A stretch of 64,000 bases of DNA, from the NCBI RefSeq assembly GCF_016859285.1, contig NC_053420.1, positions 8,626,501 to 8,690,500 on the forward strand, written 5' to 3'. Below the pieces are notes generated by a model, which ran no database searches, was not told where the DNA came from, and was given only the letters and a program-made list of their open reading frames with translations. Shown in pieces: positions 13,050-25,425 of the stretch (position 1 is the first letter of the stretch; every line of letters begins with the position of its first letter). This stretch comes from Xiphias gladius (Eukaryota; Chordata; Actinopteri; Istiophoriformes; Xiphiidae). A program made the position numbers and the translations under genes.

Positions 13050-13190
13050 ACGAAATGCCTCCATGGAAGGATTACTGAATGGGCCTGCTGGGCACAGGCT
13101 CGGGGGATGCAAGGGGTCAGGGGGCCCGGGGGCCAGAGCCAATGTTTGAAGTGAATCGTTAACATTTCTTGTTGGAAAGTCAGTCAAACT
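13050..13190. repeat. Short dispersed repeat shared with 61850-61965
   Basis: The two stretches share 'ggggtcaggggg/ggggtcaagggg' and then 'cttgttggaaagtcagtcaa / cttgttggaaagtcaatcaa' in the same order and spacing. In the second place the block leads into a 21-bp minisatellite; here it does not. Confidence 0.6.
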
Positions 13191-13329
13191 TCTACGAGAG
13201 TTGTCTCATAATCCGTCCACGTCTGCTTCACATAGAAATGCACATAGTACATCCAGTATTAAACCTCTGATATCTCTGTTACTGAGTCGAAAAACGAGCG
13301 GCTTGGATTTCATTGATGACCCAATGAAA

Positions 13330-13562
13330 AGGTGGCTGCAAATAGCAACAGATGACGTCGACGCCCACTACGTGATTGGCGAAGGTGACGCGCGGGCTGT
13401 TGCAACGTCAAACATCGTCCCCCTGGTCGTGCCATGCGCACTGACGGTTGTTGTTGTTGAGCTGGTTGTTATGGCTGGACAAGGCCTCGGACTAAACTGA
13501 GAGAGGACCCCCTCCCCTCCCTCCCGTACTACCCCGTCTCCGCTACGGGACACCCGCCACCC
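13330..13562 (+). promoter_or_regulatory. ilrun: ilrun promoter and 5' UTR region, CpG-rich
   Basis: CpG-dense sequence directly before the ilrun start codon and continuing into exon 1. It holds a CRE-type TGACGTCG at 13353-13360, an inverted CCAAT (ATTGG) at 13375-13379, and an NRF1-like 'catgcgcac' at 13433-13441. There is no TATA box. This is a CpG-island type promoter by composition. The start site is not shown by sequence alone. Confidence 0.55.
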
Positions 13563-16500
13563 ATGGAGGGCACGGACATGGACGTGGACGCGGAGCTCAT
13601 GCAGAAGTTCAGCTGCATGGGTACCACGGACAAGGACGTCCTCATTTCGGAGTTTCAGAGACTGCTGGGCTTTCAGCTCAACCCAGCCGGCTGCGCCTTC
13701 TTCCTGGACATGACCAACTGGTGAGTGCGGGGATGCGAGGGCCCCTTGTTGGACAGGAACATGACGTTAACCTAGCACATTAATTAGCTAGTTAGCATAT
13801 GTTAAAATTCTAAAAAAAAAAAAAAAATGGAGACAGACACACAAGTTAGTGTTGTTTAAAGCTGAGAGGACATGGGAAACCGCATTTAACTCCCAGCGAT
13901 CATTTCAGGGGCAAACGGAAACGAAGCGTTGAAGTTTGACCTGCTTGTGAGTTATATTAAGGTAAAAATAACTGGAGAAGCAAAGAGCGTGCTAGCTAAC
14001 TACCTAGCAGGCTAATTTTAAGAGCAGGGAACTCTCGATGTAGATTATCTGCCGTATTACATAACACCGTTCAGAGCCAGTTAAAACGTGCTCTCCGGAA
14101 AGACAAAACTCAAGGCGGTCACTTAACGTTAGTCTGATGACGTAACCGGTCGTGATCAACGGCTATCACCGGCTCACAACAAGTGGTCTCGGTGACCCTG
14201 ATCAACTGATACCGAGCGTTAGTTGATCAATAGTCGGAGGGGTTTGATTACATCTCCTCTGAAGGGGGGACATCCAGCCCCAAAAAACCCAAATCAATGT
14301 TTGTTCAAGTTTATTTTTGGAGCGTAGTGTCGTCATACCGGAAAGATGACAGCGTCAGGTGAGAGCTGACTCGTTCTGGTTTAAGTTTCGGTTGAATACA
14401 GAGCTTAGGGCAATAAATTGTTGACATCTCGGGAATATTTCAAGGAAAATAAGCATGATCATGGGCCCATTTCAGCGTAGGCCCTCTTGTACAGGATCGG
14501 GGTTTCCCCTCAAGAAATCCTCACGCATTCCGTGTCGTGATCAGTTAGTTTGCAGATGAACCTAAACACTTGGATGAAACTGATCTGATATCAGCTTTCC
14601 AAATTGTGAAAAACATTACATCCAGTATTAAACCTCTGATACATCTGTTACCAAGCTGCAAAATGAACAACTTGGGTGTCATTCATAAACCAAATTTTTT
14701 TTATTTTTATATGACTCCTGCTTCCAGCTCTGAATCAGTAACGCCTCAGGTATATCCTTTAAAAAATGAAACACTCATGTACGTTGTCATTTATGTTCCA
14801 GTTTACTAGGCACACTAAAACTGATGCTGTCAGAAAAAACAACCCTGCAGTAAAACCTACCTTCATGAAAGTTATGTCGAGTTTTTGTTTCAGAAATGAC
14901 CGTTTTCATGCCACAAGTTTAGTGCTACTCAGATTGTTAAAACTAAAATTGTTCAAATTCATTAAAGGAGTATCCCACCAATATTACACATAAAATCAAG
15001 GTGCCACTTTCTGATAAGGCGCCATTTATAAGCCTCAATTAATGGCTCTATAACTGGTTAACAAATCATTTATGAATACTTTATAGATCAGTTACAAACT
15101 GTTAGCAGACTTGATGCCTTTCTAAACAATATAAGTGCTTGCTAGAGGAGGATTTTCCACTACCTGGCAACCCAAAAGTTGTCGTTATTAATGTCTTATA
15201 AATAATCTGCAAAATAGTAGTAAACGATTTATTAGCCATAAATAAAGACAGTAATTACAGGTTATATAGCCTTTTAAATTGTACCTTATCAGAAAATGCT
15301 ACCAAATCAATTAGATAATCATGGCAAGTACTTCTCAGCCTGTAAAAACAGTTGTATAATATCTTCTGTGGCTCTGAAGGAACATTTTCAAGTCTGAGAA
15401 AATAACCCCCGATGATGTGATGAAAATCAGCCTTAGAAACTGGAGGTGTGGCGATTGACAGACGAGGATGTTTACTAGTTAGGAAGGGTGCAATGAAAGA
15501 CGTTACAAAAGCCTCTTTTAAACAGGGACCCCACTCTATTGCCGTTAATATGACCCCCCCGTTAATAAGACACCCCCATTTTCCTTGTTTACACTGAACC
15601 CAGCAAAGCCAGCATAATGCCATCCCCATGTGTTTTTTTTTTAGATACCATACCGGTTTCCAGAGTCAGATGCGTGAGGTGTAACGGAGCATGTAAAAAC
15701 TGCAGGAGCACCCCTTGTAAATATCTGGCATTTGCTGAATGAAATAATGCATCTGCTCTTATTTCCGCAAGGAAATGTTGTATTTCATAAAAGTGTATTC
15801 AGAATGCCCATAACAGTTTCCCACAGCCCAAGCTGACATACTTCAATTGTTTTAGTCCCACCAGCCGCCTAAAAACCAACAATATTCTGTTTACTCTCAT
15901 AGAAGTCTAAGACAACCAATAAATAATCAATTTTTAGACGCTGAAACGAGTAAACATGTACATTTTTTTTCCTTAAAAAATGCAGCAGTGGAAGAGATTA
16001 GAGATATTGACAGTGTGTTGTCTCAGGAGTTGCTCCATTGTTCACTCTCTGTTGAGCAAGTCTCGGATTTTTCTTGTGATGCCTTATTTGAAAAGAGAAC
16101 CATAGATTATAAATTAACTATATTAAATATGTGAATTCTATTTTAGGGTGGATTTTCCTTTTACCTGTCAGTATCAGAAGAGTGGACTGTCATATTTGAG
16201 TTAGTAGTCAAGTACTTTGTGAGGAAACAGATCAGAAATACTGTCCGTCAGCTAGAGAGAACAGGGTTCAGTCCCCTGACTCAGCAAGTATCTGATATAT
16301 TTATATTGTAACATTAAAATTAAAAATCTCATGGCCACTATTCCTTGGGTAATGTCTACTCCTGACAACATGCTTTTCCTTTTCTGTTTGAACAGGAACC
16401 TTCAGGCTGCTATCGGTGCATATTATGACTTTGAAAGTCCCAATGTCAACACGCCATCCATGTCCTTTGTTGAAGATGTGACAATTGGGGAAGGAGAGTC

Positions 16501-19500
16501 GGTTCCTCCAGATACACCGTTCACAAAGACCTGGAGGATACAAAACACAGGTATGGACCATGTCACTGCATTCACACGTTTGGCTTATACAATTGGCCTT
16601 TCTAAATCTCCATGTAATAAGAGCTGTGTTTGATTGCGCCCATCTTTGTATGTTACAGGCGCAGAGTCGTGGCCGCCTGGGGTTTGTCTCAAGTACATTG
16701 GTGGGGATCAGTTTGGCCATGTAAACACAGTCATGGTGAAGTCTCTAGACCCCCAGGAAATATCAGATGTGAGTGTGCAGATGCGGAGTCCCACAACTCC
16801 TGGCATGTACCAGGGTCAGTGGAGGATGTGTACAGCCACTGGGTTATTCTATGGAGGTAGGAAATCGTCTACAATTTTTTAATTTCTGATGGGGCAATTT
16901 ATTAGGGCTGCTGCTAACTTTTATTTTCATTATTTTATTAATATAACTTATTTTCTTCACAATTCCATCAAACTTTCTCTGAGACCAATGACTCAAATCG
17001 CTTCTCTTTACTAACCAAACAAACCAGAAGTATAAAATTTATCATCATATAACACAGAAAAAAAATCTGCACATTGGTACCTTGTATCTATATTCAGTTG
17101 GCCCATGTTTGTGTATGCTCCTTGTCTTCACAGATGTAATCTGGGTGATTCTTAGTGTAGAAGTTGGAGGTCTCCTCGGCGTGACCCAGCAGCTGTCCTC
17201 CTTTGAGACAGAATTCAACACCCAACCCCAACGCAATGTTCAGGGAGACTTCAACCCCTTCGCCTCGCCACAGAAGAACAAGCACGACGCCACTGACAAC
17301 AGCCTCAGAGATCCTGGCGGGGCCTGGGAAAGTACACAAGAGCCAATCCAGCAAGATCAAAATGGACTGTCTCATAATGCTGTAAATAGGGCGTCAAACG
17401 GTCTCCAAACCAATCTTTCTGTGGTGACTTACGGTCAGGTATGTATGCATCATATTTAAGATTTTATACTCCACATAAAGACTCTCCACTTATAACCCCT
17501 CCCCATGACCATGGGACATGGGTCACCGTATGGCAGTATATTTAAATTAATGTACAAACAAAAATATATGCATCCATTCACAGTATATGTGTCCCCTGGC
17601 TGATGTGTTACATCATGTGCTTCCTTTAGGGGTGACCCCATATGATTGACAGATTGACTTTAAGATTTTTAAATATTATCTGTTTGGCTTGGAGGAGAAT
17701 AAGTACAACTTGGTGTGACTGAACAACCTGATTCTTCCTTGACCAGCCTTTTGTGAAAGTAAAGGATGACCAGTGGTGCTCTGGCTCAACAAGTTTATCA
17801 CAAGAGGTGACACATTTTAACACTCAACCCTTAATTTCAAAGTGTGTCTTTTTAAACAAGTCTTTTAAAATATGAAATATATGCTAATAATCTCATGCAC
17901 AGTCATGATTTTTTTTCCAAAAGTACTGCAATAGTGTGTGATATTTAGTGAAACGGCAGTGTTGGCCTGATTCCATATATCTAAATTTTATGTAATTTGT
18001 TCATTGTAATTTCTTAACCAGTTGTAGCATAACACAAGACTGAACTTTTAAGTTTTTGCTGCCCCCTGGAAGCTGCAGTGTGCATTCCACAGCACAAAAT
18101 GAAAGAGCCGGACAAAACTACCATTGTCACGGTCCACTAAAGCTTTACCAGTAGAAGGCATAAAACTGTAAAGTTTGGCCTGAGGAAGCAGCCACCAGAA
18201 ATTACGGGCAATCATTTAAATCAAAAGTGCTTTTCTCTTTTTAATCATGAATGTGCTCAGCAAGTTTAATGGCAGTCTGCCTGTGACATAATGAGATATG
18301 TTGTGCGCAAAATTAAACTTTTGACCTCGGGTTGACTTTGAGTGTAAGAGGGTTTCATTCTCCAAGGAATATAAACGTGCTCAGTCAATTTCATCATAGT
18401 CTGTCCATTAGATTTTGATATTACTTGTCTATAACTGGAAACTTTGGCCCAGAGTTGGAATGGGTCATCCTTTAGTGACTACAAATAATCCATACACATT
18501 TAACACCAACTTAATAAAAATCTGCTCTAGTGTTTGTCAAGGGGAAGTTAAATGGGTCATCAACATGATGAGGTATTTATCCCCGGGGATTGTTTATATC
18601 CATACCAAATTTCTTGGTAGTTTGTTCAGAAGCTGTACAATTGGAGGAGTTTCTGACTTCAAGTTGCTGTTTTAATAAGGTATAACTGAAGTAAAAGCAC
18701 GTGGAACAGAAATGAAGACCTCTTATGACAGAATTAATTTCAGTCTAGCTGTAGAGTATAGCACATTATGTAACCACCTAGTTTCCAGTTATTAGGGAGA
18801 AAGTACTTTTTCTTTTTCCATCTTAACTCTCATGTAATGAAAAGGATAGTTGCATGGCCTGGTTAGTTAATTTTTAGCCATGCTAGTGATGTGCCTCCTG
18901 GCCCCTTTCTTTGGCCCAGAGGGAAATATCTTGACAGAAATTAGAAAGTTTTTTACAGTCAGTCATGGTCACCCAGAGGATGAATCTTAAGGAGTTTGAT
19001 GATTCCTACCATCCAGGGACAATTTCCACTTGTCTAACAATTCTGTTTAGATAGTATGGCTCTAGAATGAATCAAATTCCTGTCAACCTCAGCTACGCTT
19101 TGTGATTGCTGCTAAAAAGGCTATGTTGCTAACATAATTAAAATTACTTGCTAAATGATAGCATGTTACTAATTTATAAGTTTGGGAATTGAATTTAGTT
19201 ATTAAACTGAAAGCACAGCTGCTTTACAAGTTGAGCCATGACAATGTAGAACTGAGTTTAAAGCTTAGGTTCACAGTTTTTCAAGTCTATCTTATAGACA
19301 GACTTACAATAGTCGGATGACCGTATGGACAATGAAGCACGTTTTTCTTGTCGTAATTCCCCCTCATGTTCTTACTGCCCCCGAAAAAATCTGTTCTCAA
19401 ATCAACTTCAGTGTAAGTGATGGGGGACAAAATCCACAGTTCTCATTCTGTCTAAGAGTACAGTCCAAAGTTTATATGAAGTCCATGTGAGGCTTCAGCT

Positions 19501-20229
19501 GTCCGAGTTAGCCAAATCAAGTGGGAATCTTTCAAAATTAGTGTGCTTTAGTACAAAAATACGTCATCGGATCGTTCCGGCACCCGAATGGTTCTTCATA
19601 TATCAGCTTTGTTTTCTAGTGTGTAATTGTCATTTCAGCCAAATTATGCTGCTAGTGTGTATATAGACTGAACGTGTTGTTAAAATCAATATCAGAGATG
19701 ACATGTACTGTGACCACCACGTGAGTATTGCTGCTATTCAGCTGTGCATTGCTTGTACTGTTGATTCATAGTGACATTCATCAGAAAAAATCTAGCCAAA
19801 ATTTTTTTTTTTAAACTAAATGTATGCCCTCTTTTGAGGAAAAGTCCTTTATCATTGCACCTACCTATCAGTGTAACAACTTGTTAACTCAATTGAATCG
19901 CCTGACTCTCTCTAGTGGAGCCGCATGATTGTTATATTCTACAGCAGTAACATCTCACAGCCTCTCCTGGACTGTTGAGAACCACTTAGCTTTGTCAGCC
20001 AGTCAGGGCATTCAAATCATTAATTCAAAAGGACGCTGCTTCCTACAAGTACTGCAGGCTTTGCTACTGCCCTGAAACTGATGATAACAGCAGACAGCGG
20101 TACACAGCTCTTACATACATAGCACACTCTGAAACTTTTGTAATAAAATCCTTCTAAGATATAAACTAATACCCATTCTCTCATTTTTTCCAGGGTATTC
20201 ACGGACCCTATCCATTTGGACAGAGCTAG
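13563..20229 (+). CDS. ilrun: ILRUN (C6orf106 orthologue), UBA-like and NBR1-like domain protein
   Basis: ILRUN is known in mammals as an inhibitor of IRF3 and NF-kB driven antiviral and inflammatory transcription that acts on p300/CBP. It is also linked to lipid metabolism. Five coding exons join in phase: 13563-13720, 16396-16550, 16659-16856, 17134-17438 and 20194-20229, giving 283 aa (human 298). Residues about 22-66 form the UBA-like domain, ending in the DMTNWNLQAAI motif. The NBR1-type 'FW' domain follows with its four tryptophans visible at Trp99, Trp109, Trp159 and Trp174. The tail (about 190-283) is Asn/Gln/Pro-rich and disordered, ending GPYPFGQS. The start matches the family and sits in the CpG-rich region. 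The last exon is tiny (11 codons plus stop) after a 2.75-kb intron. No disruption is seen. Confidence 0.97.
13721..16395 (+). other. ilrun intron 1
   Basis: A 2.7-kb intron. It holds a repeat copy near 14617-14690 related to 13247-13318, a MITE at 15000-15302, and sequence at 15303-15540 that looks like an older repeat next to the MITE. Weak scraps of the ATTAAT-rich family R4 lie near 15865-15955. Confidence 0.6.
15000..15302. mobile_element. MITE with terminal inverted repeats in ilrun intron 1
   Basis: The left end reads 'ggtgccactttctgataagg'. The right end, read on the other strand, gives 'ggtagcattttctgataagg'. The interior (about 300 bp) is AT-rich with 'catttatgaatactttatag' and has no open frame. 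The short size and inverted ends fit a non-autonomous DNA transposon. Target-site duplication is not clear. Confidence 0.65.
16885..17015 (+). repeat. Fragment of ATTAAT-rich family R4 in ilrun intron 3
   Basis: It starts 'ttagggctgctgctaac' and carries 'ttttcattattttattaat', resembling the beginning of the elements at 54375 and 57200. Strongly degenerate. Confidence 0.4.
17439..20193 (+). other. ilrun intron 4
   Basis: A 2.75-kb intron. Positions 18248-18280 and 18371-18410 share 'cgtgctcagtcaatttcatc'-like sequence about 122 bp apart, so part of it is an old tandem repeat. The stretch 18960-19110 resembles the internal units of the element at 24119-25425 ('ggatgaatcttaaggagttt', 'cagctacgctttgtg'). 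No nested gene is seen. Confidence 0.55.
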
Positions 20230-22348
20230 AATGACAAAGACCCCCCCCCATAGTGGATGATGAGCTGAACACCCTGGGAGTCATTAAATGTAGAGGAGTT
20301 GGAGGGGGGGAGGAACAGTTGTTTTATATTGACTCATGACAACCCTCTCCCCGACCCATGGCCCTTTCCACAGAAACACAAATTACAGTGAGGTGATGGA
20401 TTACATCTGCTACAGTGAAACATCCCACCTGACATCAACGACCGGATTAGCATGTGTGAATGCTTCATTTAAGAGTGCTATCAACCCTTAAAAATAGATA
20501 CACACGACTATTTTTATTTCCACTGTAAAAACACAGCTAATTAAAGGGAAAATCAACCCTAAACGATCTACATACAATTTGGTATTCCCATGGGCAATTG
20601 AATACTTTGTCTCTTCAGGGTTCCTACACAGATCTGAAAATGTTTGGAAAAGTGTTGGTACACAGTACAAAACCTAATAGTGATCGATGATAGATTTGAG
20701 GCCTTGAAAATTGTTTAAAAAAAAAAAACACCAAAAAATTGTGGGATGTATGTTTTGTATGGAAAAAAGTGTAATCTTTTATGAACCACACCAAACTGTT
20801 TTTATTAGAAATGTGTGAAGTATTTCCAAACTCTTCTGGATGACAGCCTTATACTAGTTTCACACACAAATCTGTTGAATAATGTGGGATGTTACACAGC
20901 TAGTATAACAACAAATATGACCTGTCGTACCAGCCACTTGGCCACAGATAAATACCGGAGTTCGTGAAAGACCACTGCAGAATTGCTCTAGATCTAGGAT
21001 AAATCGATGCACTTTTGCTGCATTCCCATACAGTGTATACGTCTTGCGAGGGTTCACATCATTGGACAGCTAAAAATGGTTGATTTGGCTGTGTGAAAAA
21101 ATTTGGTATTATATCTATGAAGTTTGGGTTTAATCACCTTGAACGATTGGCTGGCATGAGGTGTCCATATTTGTTTGGTTTTGAGACACCTCTGTATTAT
21201 TATGTGCCAAGTCGGAAGAATCAGAGCTGTCAGAAAAGTCTGAATTTTCCAGTTGTGATTACGACTTAGATGTTGACTTGAGTGCTATTTACAAGTCTGA
21301 AACTGGTAATTATGGTGATCGTACTATGATTGGCATTAACAGGTCTGTTATTTGGAGTCTGGAGGAGTTGTTGCTGGAATTTTTCTTTTACAATTTCAGG
21401 TCCACCGATCTGATATACATCCACGGGGTTTGTTTTCTTCAGTCAGTCTCACAGAGGTTCAAACAACTTGTGCTCTAGTCCGAAAAAGACGACAAATTCG
21501 CTTTCAACTGTCATGTTTCAAGTACTTTTGTAACTGACTGTAATGGAACTTATGGCTGAGAACACTAGACGTTACCACCAATATCTGAGTTTTTTACATT
21601 TATTACTCAAAAGTTACTGTTGTACCTGGTGTTCACCCTTTCAGACTAAAACTAGTAGTTTTAGATGCCTTGAACCCTGGTTGCTAAACTAGGTCAGATA
21701 ACACATGAACCTGTTTGCTTCAGCCTCTAAGAAGTATTTTTTAAATTTAAGTATTTGTCAATTGAACTATTTCACTATTTGCCGTTTTTTTGAGAAAAAC
21801 GTGCTGTCAAACCCCAAAACAACACTCTAACTAGTCCCAGTATTTCCCGAGATACTTCCACAACATTTGAAATGTAGTCCTAAAACAACTTTACACTAAG
21901 GAGCCCATCTCTGTGTGGTAATTAAAGTAAAAAGTAAACCCATGCCAGGCATATCTGAAGGAAGTCTTAGTGTCCAGCCACTAATCTGATACATGACATT
22001 TTAGAAATTTAAAGACAAGGGCAAGAAAATATGGACGATCCCTGTGTAGGAACCCCATCTCCTAAAGATAAAGTCCACAGAACCAAGACACTAATCTGTG
22101 CTGTCATAAAACGACACAGTCTGCTGGTGCTCGATTCAGACTGCATGGGACAATGTGTGTGTTTGTGTGTGTGTTTTTTAGGGTGGGTTTTCGCTTTAAA
22201 TAGATGCTGAAGTGTAAAAGGATGCAAGTGAGTTTGAGCCAGTGAGGTGTGAGGAAGGGTTGAAAAAGCCATTTAAATCTATTTTGCCTGGTGAGTGACT
22301 GTAGTTTCCAGAGTCCATGTCTACAGTATGTGTACTAGAAATATATTT

Positions 22349-22386
22349 GTGTGTGTGTGTGTGTGTGTGTGTTTGTGTGTGTGTGA
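22349..22386. repeat. (GT)n microsatellite
   Basis: About 19 GT dinucleotides with one TT interruption, followed by degenerate 'gtgcgtgcacgtgcg' alternating purine/pyrimidine sequence to about 22440. Confidence 0.95.
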
Positions 22387-22514
22387 GTGTGTGTATGCAT
22401 GTGCATGTGCGTGCGTGCACGTGCGTTTGCCCGTGCATGTATGTTAATGGTTTCTCGTTGGATTTAACTGACATAACAATGGTGTATACTACTTGGGCAA
22501 AGGATGACGTGTCT

Positions 22515-22517
<3 letters not shown>

Positions 22518-22577
<60 letters not shown>
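22518..22577. repeat. (CA)n microsatellite
   Basis: About 30 uninterrupted CA units, complementary to the (GT)n tract 130 bp upstream. Confidence 0.97.
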
Positions 22578-22582
<5 letters not shown>

Positions 22583-23516
22583 ATCAATATTTAGAGAGCT
22601 TTACTAGGTGTTTACCTCTGAAGCATTGTTGAGCAATTTGGATGAACTGACTCACTAATTGCCCTGATGTTATTTATTTGCTGTCACATTGTGCATTGCA
22701 GATGCAAAAAGTCCCATTTATAGCCAGCAGGTGGTGCTAAAAACAAATGACCAACTTAAACTTGAGTTGACATGCTGAGTACATTGTGAAGAAAAGGTGA
22801 TAAGTTGTAGTTTGATTGTAGGACAATTTGAATATGAAAATTAATGGTTTGTATCAGCATTATTAGCACTGATGTTCTATTACTGCTATTTGCACAATGC
22901 TCTCTACCACTGCTAATGAGGAAAAGTAGTGATTTTTGGCTTATTGTGTGAATTCCTTTTCCAGAAAGTTTCATGGGTTTGTTTTGCTAATCTTCTCTAC
23001 CCAAATTGCCTATGTTCTCCAGAGCTTTAAGTTTTGTTTTCAAAGTATTAAACATAAAGTTTCCATTCTTAAGCATCACTGTCATCGCTGCGCCACTGTC
23101 TGATCTTAAAAACTAAGATTGATTGACTTGTGTTTATTAAGGTTTTGCGTATCTGCGAATGAGATGGTCTGCTTTCACACCTGAATTTTTACTTCAGCTT
23201 TGCTATGTTCATTATGTCAGACAATGGATTTGATCATGTGTTTTGGCTTAAAAATAAAATGGGAAAAGTTGGTGATAGAACTCCATGATAGTGTTAAATT
23301 TTTTTCTAAAGGGGTATTTCATTGAAACTTTCTCCTAGTTGTAATTATGAACATCTAAATATTATTGTTTAGAGTTCATTGCCTCTATGATCATGTATAC
23401 CCGTAAAATTCACCAGCATTCTGCGTGCATCTGTTTGTATTTGTACTGAGTCAGCTTAGAGTCCTTCTCCCAAACAGTATACACTCTTCTGCATTGCTTC
23501 TTTTAGTCAAGTCAGT

Positions 23517-23519
<3 letters not shown>

Positions 23520-23602
<83 letters not shown>
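23520..23602. repeat. (GT)n microsatellite, about 41 units
   Basis: An uninterrupted 83-bp GT tract. Its length suggests high polymorphism. Confidence 0.98.
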
Positions 23603-23604
<2 letters not shown>

Positions 23605-24118
23605 AAAGCGACAGACAGTGAGGAAATCTGAATATTGCTGGATTCATTCTATAGTTTTAGTTTGTGACTATGTATGGACTTGAGATTGGTGGTATGGTTT
23701 GTGAATGAGATGAAAGTTTACATAGTCCTAAAATAGCACATTTATCTGAAGAGAAATTGTCAAACAATAAAGCTTTTTTTTCCCCCCCTGTATCTATAAT
23801 TAAGCATTTGTATGATTAAATTAACACTGAAACAATGAGTAAGTTGTATTTTTTGGTGAGGACAAATACCAACTGTGCTTATTATTCCTCTTATTTTACG
23901 TCTAATGCTCCTTAAACCTTAAATCACATCCTGCCCTTCCAACATCATCAAATTGTGAAGCTGCAGTGTCAGCAGTTGCACACCTGCAGTTTCAGTCAGT
24001 GCAGGTGTGGACATGCTGAGCATGCCATCTACAGGCAAAGAAAATAATAGTTTATGCCATTCTAGCACTGAAGCCACCTTCAGGAAATCAGTGTTAAAAC
24101 TGCAGTATTTAGCCATGG

Positions 24119-25425
24119 TAGTAGCATGGCTCTAGGGATGGCAATGTTGGTCGGTCTGTCTTGTCTCTCAGTCAGTTGGCCAGTCCACCACTTTGGTCCA
24201 GACTGAAAGACCTCAACGATTTGATAGTTCGCCATGAAGATTAGTACAAGGAAATTCATGGTACCCACAGAACAAATCATACGTACTTTTCCTCTTGTGC
24301 CACCAGCAGGCTGGCGTTTTTGGCATTTAGTGAAATGTCATAACAAATCTCAGCTGTGAAATTTGGTACAGATATTCATGGTGCCAAGAGGATGAATCCT
24401 ACTGGCCTTGATGATCTTCTGACGTTTCCTATTGTTCCATCAGCAGGTAGCAGTTTTCAATTACTTTGTGAAATAAGTGAAAACTTTGGCACAGATATTC
24501 ATGGTGCACAGATGATGAATCCTAGTGACTTTGGTGATACCCTGACTTTTCCTCTAGCGCCACCACGAGGTTTGTGTTTTTTGTGAAATGTTTCATCAAC
24601 TAGTTATTGACCAATGAATTTCCATGGTACCCAGCTGATGCATATTAATGACTTGGCTGATCCCTACATATTTCTCTAGCACCACCACGGGGTTGACATA
24701 TTTTGGTTTTGAGTGAAATGTCCTCTGACAGTACATACAGTAGATACTGTATCATATAAATGTAAAATCACGTATATGAGCCATTGTACTGCTTTTTCTG
24801 ACTCGTTCTATTTTTTGCTGAGAAAGATGGTTTATTGTGAAACAATATAATGACGAACACTATTCTTCGAGGCAACACTAGAACTACACTTGTGATAAAT
24901 GCAGCAGACCTTTCATCTTTCAATCAGCTAGCATCACTGTGAGGCTATACATGAGCTAAATGCTAATGTCAGCAGGCCATCATTCTCACAATGACAACGC
25001 TAACATGCTAATGTGTACTGGGTACAGTGCTTACTTTGTTCACCATTTTAGTTTTGCGTGTTAGCATGCTAATGTTTGCTAATTAGCCATAAACACAAAC
25101 TACTCCAGAGGCTGATGGGAATGGGATTTGTCATTAACTAAAATTTTTGACCTGATCATGGCGCTAGATGAAAAGTTAAGGGATTACCAAAATTATTATA
25201 ATTCATCCTGAGCAGAACATGAATGTCTGCACCATATTTCATAGCAATATATGCAATAGTTTTAACGGCATTTCACTAAAAACCACAAATGGTGGCACAA
25301 TAGCATGAATGTTTGTACAAAATTTCACGGCACCCCCTCCAGAAGTTGTTGATATTTCTGTCCAGACCAAAGTGGTGGGCCAACAGACCGACATTGCCAC
25401 CCACAGAGCTATGCTGCAGGCGACG
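24119..25425. mobile_element. 1.3-kb element with long inverted ends and internal tandem units (family R3)
   Basis: The left end (24119-24230, 'gtagcatggctctagggatg', 'ttggccagtccaccactttg') is repeated in inverse orientation at 25345-25425 ('ccaaagtggtgggccaacag', 'cccacagagctatgctgc'). The ends are roughly 80-100 bp long and imperfect. Inside, 24236-24700 holds about four tandem units with a period near 122-125 bp. Each contains an 'agatattcatggtgc'-like core, a 'gatgaatcctactgg' block and 'tagcgccaccac'. There is no transposase frame. Related pieces lie at 18960-19110 and 45185-45570. This is likely a non-autonomous teleost DNA transposon. Confidence 0.65.

Larger units (their letters stand above)
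20230..23771 (+). other. ilrun: Possible ilrun 3' UTR
   Basis: Downstream of the ilrun stop there is no other gene until 35.1 kb. The first well-placed AATAAA that I favour is at 23766-23771, followed by a T-rich stretch. I recall that mammalian ILRUN has a long 3' UTR, so a 3.5-kb UTR is plausible but unproven. An earlier polyadenylation site may be used. The stretch includes a (GT)n tract at 22349-22386, a (CA)n tract at 22518-22577 and another (GT)n at 23520-23602. Confidence 0.3.

Noticed and set aside
15255-15629. 124-codon frame on the minus strand in ilrun intron 1
   Set aside because: It overlaps the right end of a MITE and adjacent repeat sequence, so it is a fortuitous frame.
22196-22607. 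Frames rich in His/Thr or Cys/Val
   Set aside because: They are translations of the (GT)n and (CA)n tracts.
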